From Pseudomonas sp. G2-4 (GTDB lineage: Bacteria; Pseudomonadota; Gammaproteobacteria; Pseudomonadales; Pseudomonadaceae), in NCBI RefSeq assembly GCF_030064125.1, contig NZ_CP125957.1, forward strand, positions 620,001-684,000: a stretch of DNA of 64,000 bases, read 5' to 3'. Under the pieces are notes generated by a model. It was given only the letters and a program-made list of their open reading frames with translations. It was not told the DNA's origin and made no database searches. Below are positions 25,203 to 35,720 of the stretch, piece after piece (position 1 is the stretch's first letter; every line of letters starts with the position of its first letter). The position numbers and the translations under genes were made by a program.

Positions 25203-27032
25203 CTACAGGCTGTCCTCGATCACCCTGCGATAAAACAACCACTCATGCTCCAGCGCATGAGCCTGGTTCACCGCCTTGCGAAAGCCATGACGCTCATCGG
25301 GGTAGTAGTGTGCTTCGACCGTAACGCCGTTCGCCTCTAAAGCGCTGACCATATCCCGCGTCTGCTGCGGCACGACCACGGCGTCCAACTCGCCTTGAAA
25401 GAAAATCATCGGTACGCGAATACGCTCGGCATGCAGCAGCGGCGTCCGTGCGCGGTAGCGCTCGGCATCCTGTTGCGGGTCGCCGATCAGCCAGTCCAGG
25501 TAATCCCCTTCGAACTTGTGCGTAGCGCGGGCCAGGGCGACGGGGTCGCTGACGCCATACAGGCTGGCACCGGCCCGGAACACGTCATGGAACGCCAGGG
25601 CGCACAGGGTGGTATACCCGCCGGCACTGCCGCCACGAATGAACGCACAGCGACCATCGATCAGGCCTTGCCCGTCCAGGTAGGCGACCACCGCGCAAGC
25701 ATCCTCGACATCCACAACCCCCCAGTTCAAATGCAGCGCTTGTCGATAAGCCCGGCCATAGCCGGTGCTGCCACGGTAGTTGAGGTCGGCGACGGCGAAA
25801 CCACGCTGGGTCCAGTACTGGATGCGTGGATCAAAGATGGGGTAGCAGGCAGAGGTGGGGCCGCCGTGGATAAACACCACCAGCGGTGGTTTCTCGGCAG
25901 CATTCATGGCCGGGTAAAAGAACCCGTGGGCTTCGCCTGAGCTCGAGGGGTAGCGCAGGGTGCGAGGGCGGCTGATCTGCTCGACGGGCAGCGGCGTGCC
26001 GCCACCGGCCAGCTCCGTTACTTCGTGGCTGTTCCGTTCAATCGCAATGACCGCCGACGGGTTGGTCGGGGAAGCAGCGATGGCATAGATGAACTGCTCA
26101 TCCAGCGCCAGGCTGCGAAAGCGAGTGTAAGTGCCAGTAAAGTCCTCGTTCGCATCGCCGCTGCGGCGCAGACCTAGCCGCCCGAACCCCGCTTCGGTCC
26201 AACTCGCCAGGTAAGCCTGCTCATCCAGCGGCAGCCAGGTGCAGCCACCCAGTTGCCACGGCGCGGGCGCGTGATCGGCTTCGGTGGCAGGCAGCGGCTC
26301 CAGGCCGCGGGCCGACTCAACCCAGGGCTGCCAGTAACCACCGCGATCAGTCAGGCAATAAAGACGATTGGCGTCATCGAAGCGCGGTTGCTGGATGGAC
26401 TCCTCTGCGGCGTTGCCCGCCACACAGCGTGGTTCAGCCCACCCCGAAGCATTGCGCTCAGCCAGCATCAAGCGCGTGGCCGTCCACGGCTGATGCGGAC
26501 GACTCCATTCAATCCACGCGAGCCGCTGTCCATCCGGGCTCATGGTCGGCGAAGCATAGAAGTCCGCGCCTTCGGCCAGCAGATACTGTTGATGATCCGT
26601 CAGTCTGATCGACACCAGGCGATGCTGATTGGCCTGTTCCTCCACCGCCAACACCTGACCATCGGCGAAGCCAAGATCTCCATATCGACAGTCACCCGCG
26701 GTCAGCGCCACGGGGCGCTCATCGGTCAGCGACTGCCGGTACACCTGCTGGTCGGTCTCATTGACGAACAGCACGCCGTCATCGCTCAGGCAGAACGCGC
26801 CACCGCCATATTCATAGACCCGGCTACTTGCGCTGAACCCATCTGGCGTCAGGCAGCGTGCCTTGTCGGCTTGCCAATGCCAGATCCGGCAGGCGCCGTC
26901 TTCGGGACGGTATTCATTCCAGAACAGCCCAAGGCGGCCGAGCCGCAGTTCGGCGAAGTCGGTGCCGGCGGCAACGGCCTGGGCGGCGCTGAACGGATCA
27001 GCCTTTAACGATGAGGCGCGAGTTTCGTTCAT
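25203..27032 (-). CDS. pqqM: PQQ-cluster prolyl oligopeptidase-family protein
   Basis: The 609-residue S9-family hydrolase has an N-terminal beta-propeller and a C-terminal alpha/beta hydrolase domain. The nucleophile elbow is [11 protein letters not shown], the acid is in GELDAVVPQ, and the histidine is in DERHGF. It overlaps pqqE by 35 nt and is the last gene of the pqq run, the place called pqqM in related pseudomonads. A peptidase role in trimming the PQQ precursor peptide has been suggested, but PqqF is the better-supported protease. The ATG at 27032 ([10 protein letters not shown]) is preferred over one 7 codons upstream. Confidence 0.85.
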   Translation of the reverse strand: MNETRASSLKADPFSAAQAVAAGTDFAELRLGRLGLFWNEYRPEDGACRIWHWQADKARCLTPDGFSASSRVYEYGGGAFCLSDDGVLFVNETDQQVYRQSLTDERPVALTAGDCRYGDLGFADGQVLAVEEQANQHRLVSIRLTDHQQYLLAEGADFYASPTMSPDGQRLAWIEWSRPHQPWTATRLMLAERNASGWAEPRCVAGNAAEESIQQPRFDDANRLYCLTDRGGYWQPWVESARGLEPLPATEADHAPAPWQLGGCTWLPLDEQAYLASWTEAGFGRLGLRRSGDANEDFTGTYTRFRSLALDEQFIYAIAASPTNPSAVIAIERNSHEVTELAGGGTPLPVEQISRPRTLRYPSSSGEAHGFFYPAMNAAEKPPLVVFIHGGPTSACYPIFDPRIQYWTQRGFAVADLNYRGSTGYGRAYRQALHLNWGVVDVEDACAVVAYLDGQGLIDGRCAFIRGGSAGGYTTLCALAFHDVFRAGASLYGVSDPVALARATHKFEGDYLDWLIGDPQQDAERYRARTPLLHAERIRVPMIFFQGELDAVVVPQQTRDMVSALEANGVTVEAHYYPDERHGFRKAVNQAHALEHEWLFYRRVIEDSL

Positions 27033-28167
27033 TGCGGAAGGCCAGTTCTTCAATGGTTTGCGTGGCGTGCTCGGCGTCTTCGCGAGCCTGCAGGATTATC
27101 CCGTGATGTGCGGATTTGCTACACACCGGATCAGCATTGCTGGCGTCACCGGTGAGCATGAACGCCTGGCAACGACAGCCGCCGAAGTCCTTTTCTTTTT
27201 CATCGCAGGAACGACACGGCTCGGGCATCCAATCATAGCCGCGAAAGCGGTTGAAGCCGAACGAGTCGTACCAGATGTGCTGCATGCTGTGGTCGCGCAC
27301 GTTGGGAAATTGCACCGGCAGCTGCCGGGCGCCGTGACAGGGCAATGCGGTGCCGTCCGGCGTGACGGTGAGGAAAATGCTGCCCCAGCCGTTCATGCAG
27401 CCCTTGGGGCGTTCTTCATAGTAGTCCGGCGTGACGAAGATCAGCTTGCACGGATTACCTTCGGCCTCCAGCTTGGCGCGATATTCGTTGGTGACGCGCT
27501 CGGCTCGCACCAACTGCTCCCGGGTGGGTAGCAGGCCGACGCGGTTGAGCTGCGCCCAGCCGTAGAACTGACAGGTAGCGAGTTCTACAAAGTCGGCTTC
27601 CAGGGCGATGCACAGCTCGATGATGCGGTCGATCTTGTCGATGTTGTGCCGATGGGTCACGAAGTTCAGCACCATCGGATAGCCGTGGGCTTTTACTGCC
27701 CGGGCCATTTCCAGTTTTTGCGCGAAGGCTTTCTTCGAGCCGGCCAGCAGGTTGTTCACCTGTTCGTCGCTGGCCTGGAAGCTGATCTGGATGTGGTCCA
27801 GGCCGGCTTTTTTGAAGTCGCTGATTTTCTGTTCGGTCAAGCCGATGCCGGAGGTGATCAGGTTGGTATAGAACCCCAGCCGGCGCGCCTCGCCGATCAG
27901 CTCGGCGAGGTCCTGGCGCACCAACGGCTCGCCGCCGGAAAAACCCAGTTGCGCGGCACCCATCTCCCGGGCCTCGCGAAAGACCTTGAACCACTGCTCG
28001 GTGCTCAGCTCCTTGCCCTGTTCGGCAAAGTCCAGCGGGTTGGAGCAGTACGGGCATTGCAGCGGGCAACGGTAGGTCAGTTCGGCCAGCAGCCACAGCG
28101 GCAGGCCGACTTCAGGTTTGGGCGGCAGCCCGGCGGGCTCAAGCAAGTTCGATCCAGTGCTGTGCAC
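26998..28167 (-). CDS. pqqE: PqqA peptide cyclase (radical SAM)
   Basis: The 389-residue enzyme cross-links the Glu and Tyr of PqqA, the first chemical step in PQQ synthesis. The SAM-cluster motif CPLQCPYC places Cys34, Cys38 and Cys41. C-terminal SPASM cysteines ([28 protein letters not shown]) hold auxiliary clusters. I chose the GTG at 28167 ([11 protein letters not shown]) by family fit; it overlaps pqqD by 29 nt. Longer readings extend inside pqqD and look non-native. Confidence 0.93.
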   Translation of the reverse strand: MHSTGSNLLEPAGLPPKPEVGLPLWLLAELTYRCPLQCPYCSNPLDFAEQGKELSTEQWFKVFREAREMGAAQLGFSGGEPLVRQDLAELIGEARRLGFYTNLITSGIGLTEQKISDFKKAGLDHIQISFQASDEQVNNLLAGSKKAFAQKLEMARAVKAHGYPMVLNFVTHRHNIDKIDRIIELCIALEADFVELATCQFYGWAQLNRVGLLPTREQLVRAERVTNEYRAKLEAEGNPCKLIFVTPDYYEERPKGCMNGWGSIFLTVTPDGTALPCHGARQLPVQFPNVRDHSMQHIWYDSFGFNRFRGYDWMPEPCRSCDEKEKDFGGCRCQAFMLTGDASNADPVCSKSAHHGIILQAREDAEHATQTIEELAFRNERNSRLIVKG

Positions 28168-28414
28168 GGGCGACCTCCATGAATTGCTCGATGTCGTCAC
28201 CGAGTTCCGGCACGTCGGGAAACTGCTTCGCCAACTCGCCGATGATGGCTGCGACATCCCGTTCACCGTCGATCATGCCGCCGATCAGCGCAGCGCTGTC
28301 GTTCAGCTTGATCATGCCTTCAGGATAGAGCAGCACGTGGCCTTTCTGTGCCGGTTCGTACTGGAAGCGATAGCCGGGGCGCCAGCGCGGGGTTTTGCTG
28401 CGGTCGAAACTCAT
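28139..28414 (-). CDS. pqqD: PQQ biosynthesis peptide chaperone
   Basis: The 91-residue RRE-fold protein binds PqqA and presents it to PqqE. It begins [20 protein letters not shown], with the usual [14 protein letters not shown] block. Its ATG overlaps the pqqC stop (ATGA), so translation is coupled. An upstream start seven codons earlier lies inside pqqC. Confidence 0.94.
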   Translation of the reverse strand: MSFDRSKTPRWRPGYRFQYEPAQKGHVLLYPEGMIKLNDSAALIGGMIDGERDVAAIIGELAKQFPDVPELGDDIEQFMEVARAQHWIELA

Positions 28415-29163
28415 AAGCTGATCCCTTTGTGCCACACCCGCTGCCCGGTCACGCTGTGGTAGGGCGGGCGGTTCAATTCGTAGGCCATGGTCATGGCGTC
28501 GAGCATGCTCCAGAGGATGTCCAGTTTGAACTGGAGAATCTCCAGCATGCGCTCCTGCCCTGCGCGGGTGGTGTAATGCTGCAAGGTGATCGCCAGGCCA
28601 TGCTCCACATCACGTCGGGCCTGGCCCAGGCGGGTGCGGAAGTATTCGTAGCCGGCCGGGTCAATCCATGGGTAATGCTGCGGCCAGCTGTCCAGGCGTG
28701 ACTGGTGGATCTGCGGCGCGAACATTTCGGTCAGCGAGCTGCTGGCGGCTTCCTGCCAGCAGGCCCGACGGGCAAAGTTGACGTAGGCGTCCACCGCAAA
28801 ACGCACTCCTGGCAGCACCAACTCCTGGGAGCGCAGTTGATCAGGGTCCAGGCCCACCGCCTGGCCAAGCCGCAGCCAGGCTTCGATGCCACCGTCTTCG
28901 CCGGGGGCGCCGTCATGGTCGAGCAGGCGCTGGATCCACTCGCGGCGGATCTCCCGGTCCGGGCAGTTGGCCAGGATCGCCGCGTCCTTGAGTGGAATGT
29001 TCACCTGGTAGTAAAACCGGTTCGCGACCCAGCCCTGGATCTGCTCGCGAGTGGCGCGGCCTTCATACATCGCCACGTGGTAAGGGTGATGGATGTGGTA
29101 ATAAGCGCCCTTGGCACGCAGGGCCGCTTCGAACTCGGCGGGCGTCAGCGGGGTGTCAGTCAT
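28411..29163 (-). CDS. pqqC: pyrroloquinoline-quinone synthase
   Basis: The 250-residue cofactorless oxidase performs the final ring closure and eight-electron oxidation to PQQ. The family blocks [32 protein letters not shown] and [13 protein letters not shown] are intact. AGGAGCAACC precedes the ATG. The stop overlaps the pqqD start, and pqqB lies 11 bp upstream. Confidence 0.96.
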   Translation of the reverse strand: MTDTPLTPAEFEAALRAKGAYYHIHHPYHVAMYEGRATREQIQGWVANRFYYQVNIPLKDAAILANCPDREIRREWIQRLLDHDGAPGEDGGIEAWLRLGQAVGLDPDQLRSQELVLPGVRFAVDAYVNFARRACWQEAASSSLTEMFAPQIHQSRLDSWPQHYPWIDPAGYEYFRTRLGQARRDVEHGLAITLQHYTTRAGQERMLEILQFKLDILWSMLDAMTMAYELNRPPYHSVTGQRVWHKGISL

Positions 29164-29174
29164 TTCGGTTGCTC

Positions 29175-30086
29175 CTACAGTTCAATACTCATGCCGTCGT
29201 AAGCCACTTCGACATTGCGCCGCACCAGCTCGGCCCGTTCGGCGGAGTCTTCATCGAGGATCGGGTTGGTGTTGTTGATATGGATAAGGACTTTGCGCTG
29301 ATTGGGCAGTTGCGCCAGCACTTCGAGCATGCCGCCGGGGCCGTTTTGTGAGAGATGCCCCATCTCCCGACCGGTGCGGGTGCCGACGCCACGGCGCTGC
29401 ATTTCATCGTCGTCCCACATCGTGCCGTCCACCAGCAGGCAATCGCTGCCGGCCATGATCTCCAGCAACGGCTCGTCGACCTTGCCCAGGCCCGGGGCGT
29501 AGAACAGTTTGCCGCCGGTGCGCAGGTCTTCGACGATCAGGCCAATGTTGTCACCGGGGTGCGGATCGAAACGGTGCGGTGAATAGGGTGGCGCTGCGCT
29601 GCGCAGTGGCAACGGCGTGAAGCGCAGGTTCGGGCAGGCTGCAATGGTGAAACTCTGGTCGAGTTCGATGCGGTTCCAGCTCAGCCCGCCGTTCCAGTGG
29701 GTCAGCATGTTGAACAGCGGGAAACCGGTGCTCAGGTCTTCATGGACCATGTCGGTGCACCAGACCTGATGCGGGCAACCTTCCCGCAGGCTGAGCAGGC
29801 CAGTGGTGTGGTCGATCTGGCTGTCCATCAGGATGATCGCGCCAATGCCGGTGTCCCGCAGGGCCCGGCCCGGTTGCATCGGGGCGAAACCCTGGAGCTG
29901 GGCGCGAATGTCCGGAGAGGCGTTGCACAGCACCCAGTTCACACCGTCATCGGAAATCGCGATGGACGATTGGGTGCGCGCCTGGGCCCGCAGGCTGCCG
30001 TTGCGAAAACCTGCGCAGTTGGCGCAGTTGCAGTTCCACTGGGGGAAACCGCCACCGGCGGCAGAACCTAGAATCTGGACAAACAT
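29175..30086 (-). CDS. pqqB: PQQ biosynthesis protein PqqB (metallo-beta-lactamase fold)
   Basis: The 303-residue protein begins [19 protein letters not shown] with the N-terminal cysteines CNCANC, and has the MBL-type block [11 protein letters not shown]. PqqB is proposed to hydroxylate the tyrosine-derived part of the cross-linked precursor as an iron enzyme. GGAG precedes the ATG. A hairpin between pqqA and pqqB probably lowers its expression relative to pqqA. Confidence 0.95.
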   Translation of the reverse strand: MFVQILGSAAGGGFPQWNCNCANCAGFRNGSLRAQARTQSSIAISDDGVNWVLCNASPDIRAQLQGFAPMQPGRALRDTGIGAIILMDSQIDHTTGLLSLREGCPHQVWCTDMVHEDLSTGFPLFNMLTHWNGGLSWNRIELDQSFTIAACPNLRFTPLPLRSAAPPYSPHRFDPHPGDNIGLIVEDLRTGGKLFYAPGLGKVDEPLLEIMAGSDCLLVDGTMWDDDEMQRRGVGTRTGREMGHLSQNGPGGMLEVLAQLPNQRKVLIHINNTNPILDEDSAERAELVRRNVEVAYDGMSIEL

Positions 30087-30110
30087 GGCTGCTCCATCTG
30101 CAAACCGAAA

Positions 30111-30138
30111 TAAAAACGCCCCGGCTGACCGAGGCGTT
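30111..30138 (-). terminator. attenuator/terminator between pqqA and pqqB
   Basis: On the minus strand AACGCCTCGG-TCAG-CCGGGGCGTT followed by TTTA forms an imperfect stem with a short T run, 28 bp after the pqqA stop. Partial termination here would give excess pqqA over pqqB-E. Confidence 0.7.
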
Positions 30139-30166
30139 GTGCTGCGTGTTCAAGTACCTGCAGCAA

Positions 30167-30241
30167 TCAACGGCTGGCGAAGTACATGGTGACTTCGAAA
30201 CCGATACGCAGGTCGATATATGCGGGTTTGGACCAGGACAT
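30167..30241 (-). CDS. pqqA: PQQ precursor peptide
   Basis: This 24-residue ORF starts [15 protein letters not shown] and ends in EVTMYFASR. Glu16 and Tyr20 in EVTMY are the residues fused to make PQQ. AAAGGAG precedes the ATG at ideal spacing. It lies 158 bp downstream of pqqF on the same strand and has an upstream AT-rich region (TATATGTATA near 30280) that may hold its own promoter. Confidence 0.97.
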   Translation of the reverse strand: MSWSKPAYIDLRIGFEVTMYFASR

Positions 30242-30398
30242 GGGAATACTCCTTTGGTTGGGGTGAGACGGTTTGGATCTATACATATAGTCCACCTCCG
30301 TTCGGAGATGTTCAGATGCTTAGGCGGCTATGTTACTAAATCTGACAAATTCGTTCGCCGCGATTCTCGAAGAAAGCTCATTGCAGCCGCTGTAATGA

Positions 30399-32828
30399 TC
30401 AATCTGCCGCTAGCCAGGGCGATCCTGGGCAGGCCCCGCTGGCCAGGCAATACCGGCCACCTTCAGCGTTAATCAACTGTCGGGCTGCGGCCAGTAACTG
30501 TTCGCGACCCACAAGCACGATGGTATCGGCCAACCTCTGGAGATAATCCGACGGGAGGCCAGCCAGTTTCGCGTGCCAGAGCAGTTCGGCCGCCTGGGCA
30601 CTGGGCAGGGTGTCGATCTGAAGCTGTGTGGCGAGGGCATGCTGCTGGCGGGTCAGGGTCGAATCGTCAATCTGTTGGATCAGCTCCGGTAACCCGTTGA
30701 GGAATTGTTCGATGTGGTCGATCAGCTGCTCCGCCGAGGCCGCGGGCGATTGCACGCCAAACAACACACCGGTTTGCCCATTGATCTGTTTTAGACCGCA
30801 GAACACTGCATAGCCCAACTGCAATTCAACCCGCAGGCGCTGATAAAACGGGGTCTGGCACAGCTGCGCCAATAGTCGCCACGCCGCTTCGTCGGCCAAT
30901 GCCTGGGTGGGCGAGGGGCAGAACAGCAAGACGGCCTGTTCATCGCCAGGGGTTTGGAGCCCACGCCAGATACGCTGCCGGAAAGGGGGTATCGGTTCGA
31001 TTTCCTGGTCGGTCATCCCGGGCACCCGGGCCAGGGCTGGCCCCATGGCGCCCTGGGTGGCCACCGACAGGCCGATGGCCAAGCCGTCCCACTGGGCAGT
31101 CGCCCACACGCTGTCGGACAGTGGCAACGCCGGAGGCTGCACGCTCTGCTGACCATACTTCGGCAATTCCTTGAGCAGGTGTCGAATCGGCATCAGCGGC
31201 GCTTCGACCCTGGACTGGGCCGTCGGCAGTGGTTGGCCCAGTTTGGTCAGAATATGTTCGAGCACCAACGGCATAGGGGCCTGCAAGCCGACCAGCTTCA
31301 ACAGCCATTGATTGCCTGCGGGCTCGAAGGTGACGTCCACGCCGGCCTGACGAGCGTCCTCGCGCAGGTCCTGTAGATGCCGGTCGAGCCTGGCTTGAAG
31401 ATCGAGCGGTGCCTGGCTCGCCAACCGCCAACGCAGATACACCGCGCCTTCTCGGGTGTTGTCTGCCAGCGCCTGGCTGAATTGCATCGGTGAGCGCTCC
31501 CGGCGGCCCCGGGAGCGATCCTGGGCGAAGGTGCGCAAACCACGATGGGCGCTGGTCTGGCCGCGTATCAGCCCGGCGCGAGGTGGCTCGCTTGCCGATT
31601 GCAGGAACGGGTTGGGCGCGGGCAACTGCCATTGCTCGGTGACGGTATTGGCAGGGTGCAATTGCTTGACGATTGCCCTGAGCCTTACGAGGTCGTTTTC
31701 CGCCAGCGGCCCTTCGCGCTGTTCACTGTCCCAACGAGCCTGTTGAAGCGCGGTGCCGGTCTCTTGTCGACGCAGCAGCAGCGCGGTGAATTCCGCGCGC
31801 AACGTTGCCCAGTCGTCCTGGGCTGCAAAAAAGCCCAGCCAATCGTGCAGCAACGGCTGGATTTCGCTCGCCGCTTGATGGTTGTCGAGCTTGAACTCGA
31901 TGTGCAACAGGGCCTGACCGGCAAACTCGTACAGCGGCGTGGCCTTGAGACTGTCGGCCAGGCCGCGCTGGCGCAACGTGGCGAGCAGGCCGTCCGGTTT
32001 GCTGGAATTCAGCCAATTACAGAGAAAGTCCATGGCTTGAGGCGAGGCGGCCGGTAGATCTTCGAAGGTGAACAGCAGATCCAGACAATCTTTTCGGGCC
32101 TGTTGATAATCGCCCTGGGACGACTCCATCAGCTCCGGTGGCGATAACCTGGCAACCGCTTCGCCCGCCGGCAGATTGTCGCCGAACTGTTCGGCCAGTG
32201 CTTTCAACGCCTCGACACTCTGCGGGCCGGCCAGGCTCAGGGTCATTTGGCCGCTCTGGTAGAACGTTCGATAGAAATCGTGCAATGCCGCTTGGAATTC
32301 AGGCTGCGACACGGCAAGGGTGTCGCGATTGCCGGCATGGAAACCGCGCAGCGGATGAGCCGCCGACAGTCCGTCATGCAGCGCCAGTTGTCGCTGGGCT
32401 GCCGCGTCCTGGGACCAGGCGATGAATTCTGCGTGCAACACTTCCCGTTCCCGCAACTGATCGGCTTCATCCAGGCGCGGATGAGCGAGCATGTCCCACA
32501 GCCGTTCCAGCCCGTCGGCGAAGGCGGCGGGTGGCAATTCGAAGAAGAAATCCGTGGTCCGTTCGCTGGTGCGGGCGTTGATCTGACCACCGTGCCGCTG
32601 CACGTAGGCCATCAGGTTTTCCCCAGTGGGAAACCGCTCGGTGCCCAGGAAGAAAAGATGCTCGAGAAAGTGCGCCAATCCCGGCCAGGCGAGGGGCACA
32701 TCATGGCTGCCGGCCGCCACCCGAAGTACTGCAGCGCTGCGCTTGAGGCCGGGCACATGGCGCAATGTCACCTGCAAGCCGTTGGCCAGGGTTTCAGTGT
32801 GAGGACGAAGAAAATCGGGGGCCGGCAT
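30399..32828 (-). CDS. pqqF: PQQ-cluster M16 metalloprotease
   Basis: The 809-residue M16 (pitrilysin-type) protease has the inverted zinc motif HFLEH at residues 53-57, followed by TERFPTGENLMAYVQRHGG and the INARTSERTTDFFF block of an active N-terminal half. A degenerate second half lacks the zinc motif, as usual. PqqF releases the cross-linked Glu-Tyr from PqqA. In this organism it precedes pqqA, the arrangement known in the fluorescens/putida groups. It is 90 bp downstream of davA on the same strand, so some co-transcription is possible. Confidence 0.94.
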   Translation of the reverse strand: MPAPDFLRPHTETLANGLQVTLRHVPGLKRSAAVLRVAAGSHDVPLAWPGLAHFLEHLFFLGTERFPTGENLMAYVQRHGGQINARTSERTTDFFFELPPAAFADGLERLWDMLAHPRLDEADQLREREVLHAEFIAWSQDAAAQRQLALHDGLSAAHPLRGFHAGNRDTLAVSQPEFQAALHDFYRTFYQSGQMTLSLAGPQSVEALKALAEQFGDNLPAGEAVARLSPPELMESSQGDYQQARKDCLDLLFTFEDLPAASPQAMDFLCNWLNSSKPDGLLATLRQRGLADSLKATPLYEFAGQALLHIEFKLDNHQAASEIQPLLHDWLGFFAAQDDWATLRAEFTALLLRRQETGTALQQARWDSEQREGPLAENDLVRLRAIVKQLHPANTVTEQWQLPAPNPFLQSASEPPRAGLIRGQTSAHRGLRTFAQDRSRGRRERSPMQFSQALADNTREGAVYLRWRLASQAPLDLQARLDRHLQDLREDARQAGVDVTFEPAGNQWLLKLVGLQAPMPLVLEHILTKLGQPLPTAQSRVEAPLMPIRHLLKELPKYGQQSVQPPALPLSDSVWATAQWDGLAIGLSVATQGAMGPALARVPGMTDQEIEPIPPFRQRIWRGLQTPGDEQAVLLFCPSPTQALADEAAWRLLAQLCQTPFYQRLRVELQLGYAVFCGLKQINGQTGVLFGVQSPAASAEQLIDHIEQFLNGLPELIQQIDDSTLTRQQHALATQLQIDTLPSAQAAELLWHAKLAGLPSDYLQRLADTIVLVGREQLLAAARQLINAEGGRYCLASGACPGSPWLAAD

Positions 32829-32918
32829 GAGCGCTTCCAGAACAGAGATGCGCTCATGCTAGCGGATTAGGGGACGTTCTCAATGAGTTTCCCCATCGCG
32901 TCGTGTTTCGAAACAGGG

Positions 32919-33713
32919 TCAACGCTTGTGCAGGTCGCCGTAGAGATCGGGACGACGGTCGTGCAGATAGTTATAGGCCGCTCGGGAGGTTTCCATCAAC
33001 TGCCGGTCCAGCTCGCCGACGATCAAGGCCTCATCCAGCCCGGCCAGCGCGGGACGGCTGCCATCCGGTGCGGCGATGCTGCTTTGGCCGCAATACTGCA
33101 ATTCGCCTTCGTGGCCGCAGTAATTGGCGTACGCCACGAAACACTGGTTCTCGATGGCCCGGGCGCGCACGGTGACATCGGCGATGAATTCGTAGGGCTG
33201 CATGTTGGCGGTCGGTACCAGGATCAGTTCGGCACCGGCCAGGGCCAGGCGCCGGGCATTTTCCGGGAACTCCAGGTCATAGCAGATCAGGAAGCCGAGC
33301 TTCCAGCCGTTCAGTTCGATGATCGGTAGCGCCGAGTCGCCAGGGCTGAACATGGCGTGATCGAGATCACCGAACAGGTGGCTCTTGCGGTAATTGGCCA
33401 GGCGCTCGCCCTGGGCATCGATCAGTTGCACCGCGTTGTAGATCTGCCCGTCTTCGTCGCGTTCAGGATAGCCATAGACAATCGCCAGGCCGGCCGCCTT
33501 GGCGATGCGGCCGATCTGCTGCGCCCATTCGCCGTTGTAGACCTCGGCCAATACATTCACCGCGTCGACGCCGATGTTGTAGCCGGTCATGAACATCTCC
33601 GGCAGCACCAGCACATCGGCGCCCCTGGCCTCCAACGCCACTTGATGCAGGCGTTGCAGGTTGCCGGCCGGATCCAGTGGCAACGGTGGGCATTGGTAAA
33701 GGGCTACACGCAT
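32919..33713 (-). CDS. davA: 5-aminopentanamidase (delta-aminovaleramidase)
   Basis: The 264-residue nitrilase-superfamily amidase has the Glu-Lys-Cys triad: Glu39 (VLPEMFMTGYN), Lys110 (NYRKSHLFG) and Cys144 (LICYDLEFPENA). It hydrolyses 5-aminopentanamide to 5-aminovalerate in lysine catabolism. The call rests on its place 12 bp after davB and on the tail block ENARRLALAGAELILVPTAN that it shares with P. putida DavA. AAGGAG precedes ATG 33713; a TTG sits one codon earlier. Confidence 0.9.
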   Translation of the reverse strand: MRVALYQCPPLPLDPAGNLQRLHQVALEARGADVLVLPEMFMTGYNIGVDAVNVLAEVYNGEWAQQIGRIAKAAGLAIVYGYPERDEDGQIYNAVQLIDAQGERLANYRKSHLFGDLDHAMFSPGDSALPIIELNGWKLGFLICYDLEFPENARRLALAGAELILVPTANMQPYEFIADVTVRARAIENQCFVAYANYCGHEGELQYCGQSSIAAPDGSRPALAGLDEALIVGELDRQLMETSRAAYNYLHDRRPDLYGDLHKR

Positions 33714-33725
33714 CAAGAACTCCTT

Positions 33726-35408
33726 TTATTCGGGCAGGGCGATCGGACCGATCTCGTGGAACACATCACCTGGACCCGGGTTCTCGGCGTGAGTTTCACC
33801 GCCGAAGTGCTTCATGATTCCCCACACGGCATTGAGCGAGGTCTGTACCGCGCCTTCGACCCAGGCCGGTGTCCATGAGACGTCATCGCCGGCGATAAAG
33901 ATCCCGCGTTGTTCGGCCGGCATGTCGTCCTGCATGAAATGCGCGTACATGCGCTGGTTGTATCGATAGTGCCCGGGCAGGGCACCCTTGAATGCGCCGA
34001 GGAAATGCGGGTCGGCCTCCCAGGACACGGTGATCGGATCGCCGATGATCCGCGCGGCGATGTCCACCTTGGGGTAGATTTTCTTCAGGGCATCGAGGGC
34101 CAGTTTCACGCGTTTTTCTACCGGATGCGGCAGCATCTTCAACGCATCGCTCATCCAGGAATACGACAGGCAGATCACGCCTGGCTTGTCATCGCCGTTG
34201 TCGAAAAGGTACGTGCCACGGGTGAGTCGATCCGTGAGGGTCATGCTCATCAGGTCGCGGCCGGTTTCCGGGTCCTTGTCCTTCCAGAATGGCCGGTCGA
34301 CCATCACGAAGGTCTTCGACGATTGCATGTAACGGGTGCGGTCCAGGGCCATCCACATTTTTTGCGAGAACAGTGCCTCTTCACATTCGATCTGGGTGGT
34401 CAGCAACCAGCTCTGGCAGGTGACCAGCACCGCGGCGTACTCGCGGGTGTTATCCCAGACGTCGGTCACACTGAAGCGGCCATCGGCGGCGCGGGCGATG
34501 CGCTTCACACCGCTGCGGGGCGCGCCCAAGTGCAATGAACTCAGGCTGGTGCCCTCCGGCCAGTGCACGCAGCGTTCCGGCACGTGGCTCCAGATACCGT
34601 GGGGCACCTGCTCGACGCCACCAACTACCAGGTGCTGGTGGTCGTCGCAATTGGTCATCACGACGCGGAAGATTTCCAACATCGAATTGGGGAAGTCCGA
34701 ATCCCAGCCACCGGTGCCGAAGCCGACCTGGCCGAACACTTCGCGGTGCTGGAACGAGAGTTTGGCGAACGCCTTGGACGTGGCGACGAAGTCGTAGAAC
34801 GTGCGGTCGTCCCACAGTGGCACCAGGGTGTTCCACAGTGCCTTGAGACGTGGTACGTCTCGGTCGCGAATCGCCTGCTGGATCTCACCGAAGCGCGAAC
34901 CGTCTTCCAGTGCATCGGCCCAGGCGTCGGCGACTTCCTGGAACAGGGCAGGAAGGTCGGCCAGTTTCTGTGCGTAGTAGGTCTGGCCTTCCAGATCGAT
35001 GACGGTACTGCCTGAGGCCGGGGTTAGCGGGTTGGGGAACGGTTTTGTCTCCAGGCCCAGCTTGTCGACGTAGTGGTAGAACGCCGTGGACGACACCGGA
35101 AAGCGCATGCCGCCCAACTCGGCGATCACGCCTTCGGCGCCGTTGAACGCTTGTGAGCGCAGGCGCCCGCCCATTTTCGATGCTTCGTAGACCACCGGCT
35201 TGAGGCCCAGCTTCATCAACTCGTATGCCGCCACCAAACCAGCGATACCGGCCCCGACAATCGCCACTTCCGCACCGTGGTTGTGCGCCGGAATACTGCC
35301 CAGGCCGGCCGGATGTTCGATCCAGTCGTCAAAGGCGAAAGGAAAGTCCGGCCCGAAAATGGTGATGGGCTTCTTACCGTCTGCGGGGTGGCGATTGTTC
35401 TTGTTCAT
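33726..35408 (-). CDS. davB: L-lysine 2-monooxygenase
   Basis: The 560-residue FAD amine oxidase-type monooxygenase has the dinucleotide fold EVAIVGAGIAGLVAAYELM near residue 47, the GGRLRS block, and a C-terminal GDDVSWTPAWVEGAVQTS flavin motif. It converts lysine to 5-aminopentanamide with oxygen. The N-terminus MNKNNRHPADGKKPITIFGPDFPFAFDDW is typical of DavB. It is the first gene of davBA. The downstream pathway genes (davT, davD) are not in the window. Confidence 0.92.
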   Translation of the reverse strand: MNKNNRHPADGKKPITIFGPDFPFAFDDWIEHPAGLGSIPAHNHGAEVAIVGAGIAGLVAAYELMKLGLKPVVYEASKMGGRLRSQAFNGAEGVIAELGGMRFPVSSTAFYHYVDKLGLETKPFPNPLTPASGSTVIDLEGQTYYAQKLADLPALFQEVADAWADALEDGSRFGEIQQAIRDRDVPRLKALWNTLVPLWDDRTFYDFVATSKAFAKLSFQHREVFGQVGFGTGGWDSDFPNSMLEIFRVVMTNCDDHQHLVVGGVEQVPHGIWSHVPERCVHWPEGTSLSSLHLGAPRSGVKRIARAADGRFSVTDVWDNTREYAAVLVTCQSWLLTTQIECEEALFSQKMWMALDRTRYMQSSKTFVMVDRPFWKDKDPETGRDLMSMTLTDRLTRGTYLFDNGDDKPGVICLSYSWMSDALKMLPHPVEKRVKLALDALKKIYPKVDIAARIIGDPITVSWEADPHFLGAFKGALPGHYRYNQRMYAHFMQDDMPAEQRGIFIAGDDVSWTPAWVEGAVQTSLNAVWGIMKHFGGETHAENPGPGDVFHEIGPIALPE

Positions 35409-35499
35409 GGCGGACCTTGATGGACGACTCGACGCGGTGTTCGCGTCTGAGTATAGGAAAGATGCCAGCCATTCTAGGGAGGGTGAAATACGTTAATAA

Positions 35500-35512
35500 G
35501 ACACAATGTGTC
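35500..35512. promoter_or_regulatory. candidate operator upstream of davB
   Basis: GACACAATGTGTC is a near-perfect 13-bp palindrome (5-bp arms) about 92 bp before davB, in an AT-rich stretch. A nearby Lrp/AsnC gene is a possible binder. Confidence 0.3.
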
Positions 35513-35575
35513 GTCGTTTTGAGCATAATCCAGTCGTTTTGGTCTATCCGTCAATCATAATGACGAACGCTGTCC

Positions 35576-35668
35576 CGTGTGGGAGCGAGCTTGCTCGCGA
35601 TAGCGTCGGTTCAGTCAGCACTTTCATGGACTGACAGACCGCTATCGCGAGCAAGCGCGCTCCCACGG
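35576..35668. repeat. inverted REP pair, TGTGGGAGCGAGC family
   Basis: CGTGTGGGAGCGAGCTTGCTC is mirrored by GAGCAAGCGCGCTCCCACG; the right arm has one substitution. It stands between the davB promoter and the XRE gene. Confidence 0.85.
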
Positions 35669-35720
35669 AAACGCCTCTATGACGAGCATTTGGAAGTATT
35701 GAAGAGAGAGGGCTTTGACA

